This document shows, piece after piece, positions 6,061-6,919 of a DNA stretch of 6,919 nucleotides. Every line of letters starts with the position of its first letter. Position 1 is the first letter of the stretch. The translations under genes were made by a program, and so were the position numbers. The DNA lies in contig JAOUDB010000142.1 of the NCBI GenBank assembly GCA_029859485.1, positions 1-6,919 on the forward strand, in the 5' to 3' direction. The notes under the pieces are model-generated. The model saw only the letters and a list, made by a program, of their open reading frames with translations, had not been told where the DNA came from and made no database searches. The stretch comes from Desulfuromonadales bacterium (lineage in GTDB: Bacteria; Desulfobacterota; Desulfuromonadia; Desulfuromonadales; BM103).

Positions 6061-6126
6061 GGGGGCTGGGTGCTGGCAAATCACGGGGCAATTCCCTTTC
6101 CTAGTCACCGAGTCACTGATTACTGA
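6061..6126 (+). repeat. G-rich stretch plus degenerate 8-bp tandem repeats in the intergenic gap
   Basis: Six bases after the metallo-hydrolase stop is a G-rich run with GGGGG (6061-6065), GGG (6068-6070), GG (6075-6076) and GGGG (6085-6088). It shares GGGGGCTGGG with the minus strand of the coaD-DUF1858 gap. Then come three degenerate octamers: AGTCACCG (6103-6110), AGTCACTG (6111-6118) and ATTACTGA (6119-6126). No clear promoter, terminator or Shine-Dalgarno is seen in this 89-base gap. Confidence 0.45.
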
Positions 6127-6144
6127 TACACAAAGTTTAACACC

Positions 6145-6843
6145 ATGGGCACACCGCTTTGCATCCTGATTGTTGATGACTCCAAGTTTTTCATCGAACT
6201 GGAGAGGCAATTCCTTCGCAATACGCCTGCAACGGTCTTGCCCGCTGAATCTGCCAGAGAAGCCCTGTTTTTGGCCAAGGAACATCAACCCAGCCTCGTC
6301 TATATGGATGTTGATATGCCGGAGATGAATGGCTACGATTGCTGCCGTGCCTTTAAGTCTGACCCTGATTTGCGTGAGATACCTGTTGTCCTGATAGGAG
6401 GGGATGATCCTGCAACCGATGAGACAAAAGCACGCGCTTCCGGTGCGGAGGATTATTTACCCAAACCGCTCGATCGGCGTCTCTTCTTAGCTTCCGGGCA
6501 TCGCTTTCTGGTCAGTATCGATCGACGTGAACCACGCAGGAGCTGTCAGATTATCGTTGACTATACCTGTCGTGGCCGGCGTATGGTGGGGCGTTGCATT
6601 GATATCAGCAGCGGTGGTATGTTTCTGGAGTGTCAACCTACGGCTCAGGCTGGCGAGTTGCTACTGCTTAAATTCTGTTTGCCCGATGAGAAGAAAACCC
6701 CGGTCGAGGTGCATGGCAGAATTGCCTGGGCGAATGCCAATGGCTCCATTATTAAAGAGGGCTTTCCTCTCGGCTATGGTGTTGAGTTCGTTGATATTAC
6801 CGTCTCAGTCGGTACGGCCTTGCGCCGTTGTTTTGGGACATAG
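6145..6843 (+). CDS. Response regulator with receiver and PilZ domains
   Basis: A 232-residue cytoplasmic signalling protein. Residues 1-120 form a receiver domain: LIVDDS with D11-D12, phospho-acceptor D55 in YMDVDMPEMNG, and K107 in YLPKPLD. The switch Thr/Ser after beta-4 is replaced by Gly (VVLIGG, G85). Residues about 125-222 form a PilZ domain with the c-di-GMP motifs RREPRR (R127/R128, R131/R132) and DISSGG (D153, S155, G158), ending GYGVEFVDI. The protein is predicted to join phosphorelay input to c-di-GMP sensing; such proteins often act on motility, pili or exopolysaccharide, but no target is visible. The start is set by the conserved receiver N-terminus and an in-frame TGA at 6124. 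There is no strong Shine-Dalgarno. A second, truncated receiver of the same type follows immediately in another frame. No histidine kinase is in the window. Confidence 0.93.
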   Translation: MGTPLCILIVDDSKFFIELERQFLRNTPATVLPAESAREALFLAKEHQPSLVYMDVDMPEMNGYDCCRAFKSDPDLREIPVVLIGGDDPATDETKARASGAEDYLPKPLDRRLFLASGHRFLVSIDRREPRRSCQIIVDYTCRGRRMVGRCIDISSGGMFLECQPTAQAGELLLLKFCLPDEKKTPVEVHGRIAWANANGSIIKEGFPLGYGVEFVDITVSVGTALRRCFGT

Positions 6844-6919
6844 AAAGCCAGTTCCTGCAAAAAACTCCAGCTGAAATTCTCGAGGCCGATGATTGCGATA
6901 CAGCCTTGGCGATGGTGCG
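6828..6919 (+). pseudogene. 5'-truncated second receiver domain, paralogous to the preceding one; runs off the window
   Basis: The frame whose codons begin at 6828, 6831, 6843 and so on is open to the window end and reads LFWDIESQFLQKTPAEILEA, then DDCDTALAMV. It aligns without gaps to residues 15-44 of the preceding regulator (FFIELERQFLRNTPATVLPA, then ESAREALFLA); ExQFL, TPA and AL are shared. It therefore encodes helix 1, strand 2 and helix 2 of a second receiver. The first strand and the Asp-Asp pocket are missing: the frame meets a stop at 6792-6794, has no ATG, and only TTG at 6828 could start it, overlapping the REC-PilZ gene. Either a 5' deletion removed the start of a tandem paralogue, or an assembly error did. 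Homology is clear from 6843 onward and less certain before it. The rest of the gene lies outside the window. Confidence 0.55.

Noticed and set aside
6829..6843. Programmed -1 frameshift joining REC-PilZ to the second receiver
   Set aside because: The T-TTT-GGG stretch re-pairs in the P site but not in the A site, no stimulatory structure is evident, and the fused receiver would still lack its acidic pocket.

Overview
The window looks like ordinary chromosome from a Gram-negative bacterium. It is most likely a member of the Desulfuromonadales/Geobacter-type Desulfobacterota. This is inferred from a periplasmic AMIN/OmpA-type protein, a stand-alone DUF1858 protein, a receiver-PilZ regulator with a second receiver beside it, and the rsmD-coaD pair. 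There is no rRNA, tRNA, CRISPR array, transposase or phage gene. I did not find a clear new multi-gene system. The unusual material lies at the two ends and in short G-rich intergenic stretches.

Layout. (1) 2-1315 (+) is the 3' part of a gene for a repeat-rich periplasmic protein: ten AEQLA pentapeptides, an AMIN domain, seven 15-residue Ala-rich repeats and an OmpA-like peptidoglycan-binding domain. A strong intrinsic terminator follows. (2) 1373-2104 (+) is a creatininase-family amidohydrolase, starting only about 10 bases after that terminator. (3) 3453-2144 (-) is a probable operon, rsmD-coaD-DUF1858, carrying 16S rRNA methylation, coenzyme A synthesis and a small CxxC protein. A G-rich segment separates coaD from the DUF1858 gene. 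(4) 3621-4754 (+) is a dGTPase-like HD-domain phosphohydrolase, divergent from rsmD, with a promoter carrying a perfect TTGACA box. (5) 5074-4763 (-) is a YhbY-type CRM RNA-binding protein, convergent with dgt with 8 bases between them. (6) 5219-6055 (+) is a metallo-beta-lactamase-fold hydrolase of the 7,8-dihydropterin synthase-like group, divergent from yhbY. (7) 6145-6843 (+) is a response regulator with an N-terminal receiver and a C-terminal PilZ (c-di-GMP-binding) domain. (8) From about 6828 to the window end, another frame encodes the start of a second, related receiver domain without its first beta strand and acidic pocket.

The genes are mostly independent housekeeping functions: ribosome maturation (rsmD, yhbY), cofactor synthesis (coaD) and nucleotide-pool control (dgt). 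Envelope architecture (AMIN-OmpA) and c-di-GMP/two-component signalling (REC-PilZ) flank them. Only rsmD-coaD-DUF1858 reads as a tight operon. All intergenic gaps are under 170 bases.
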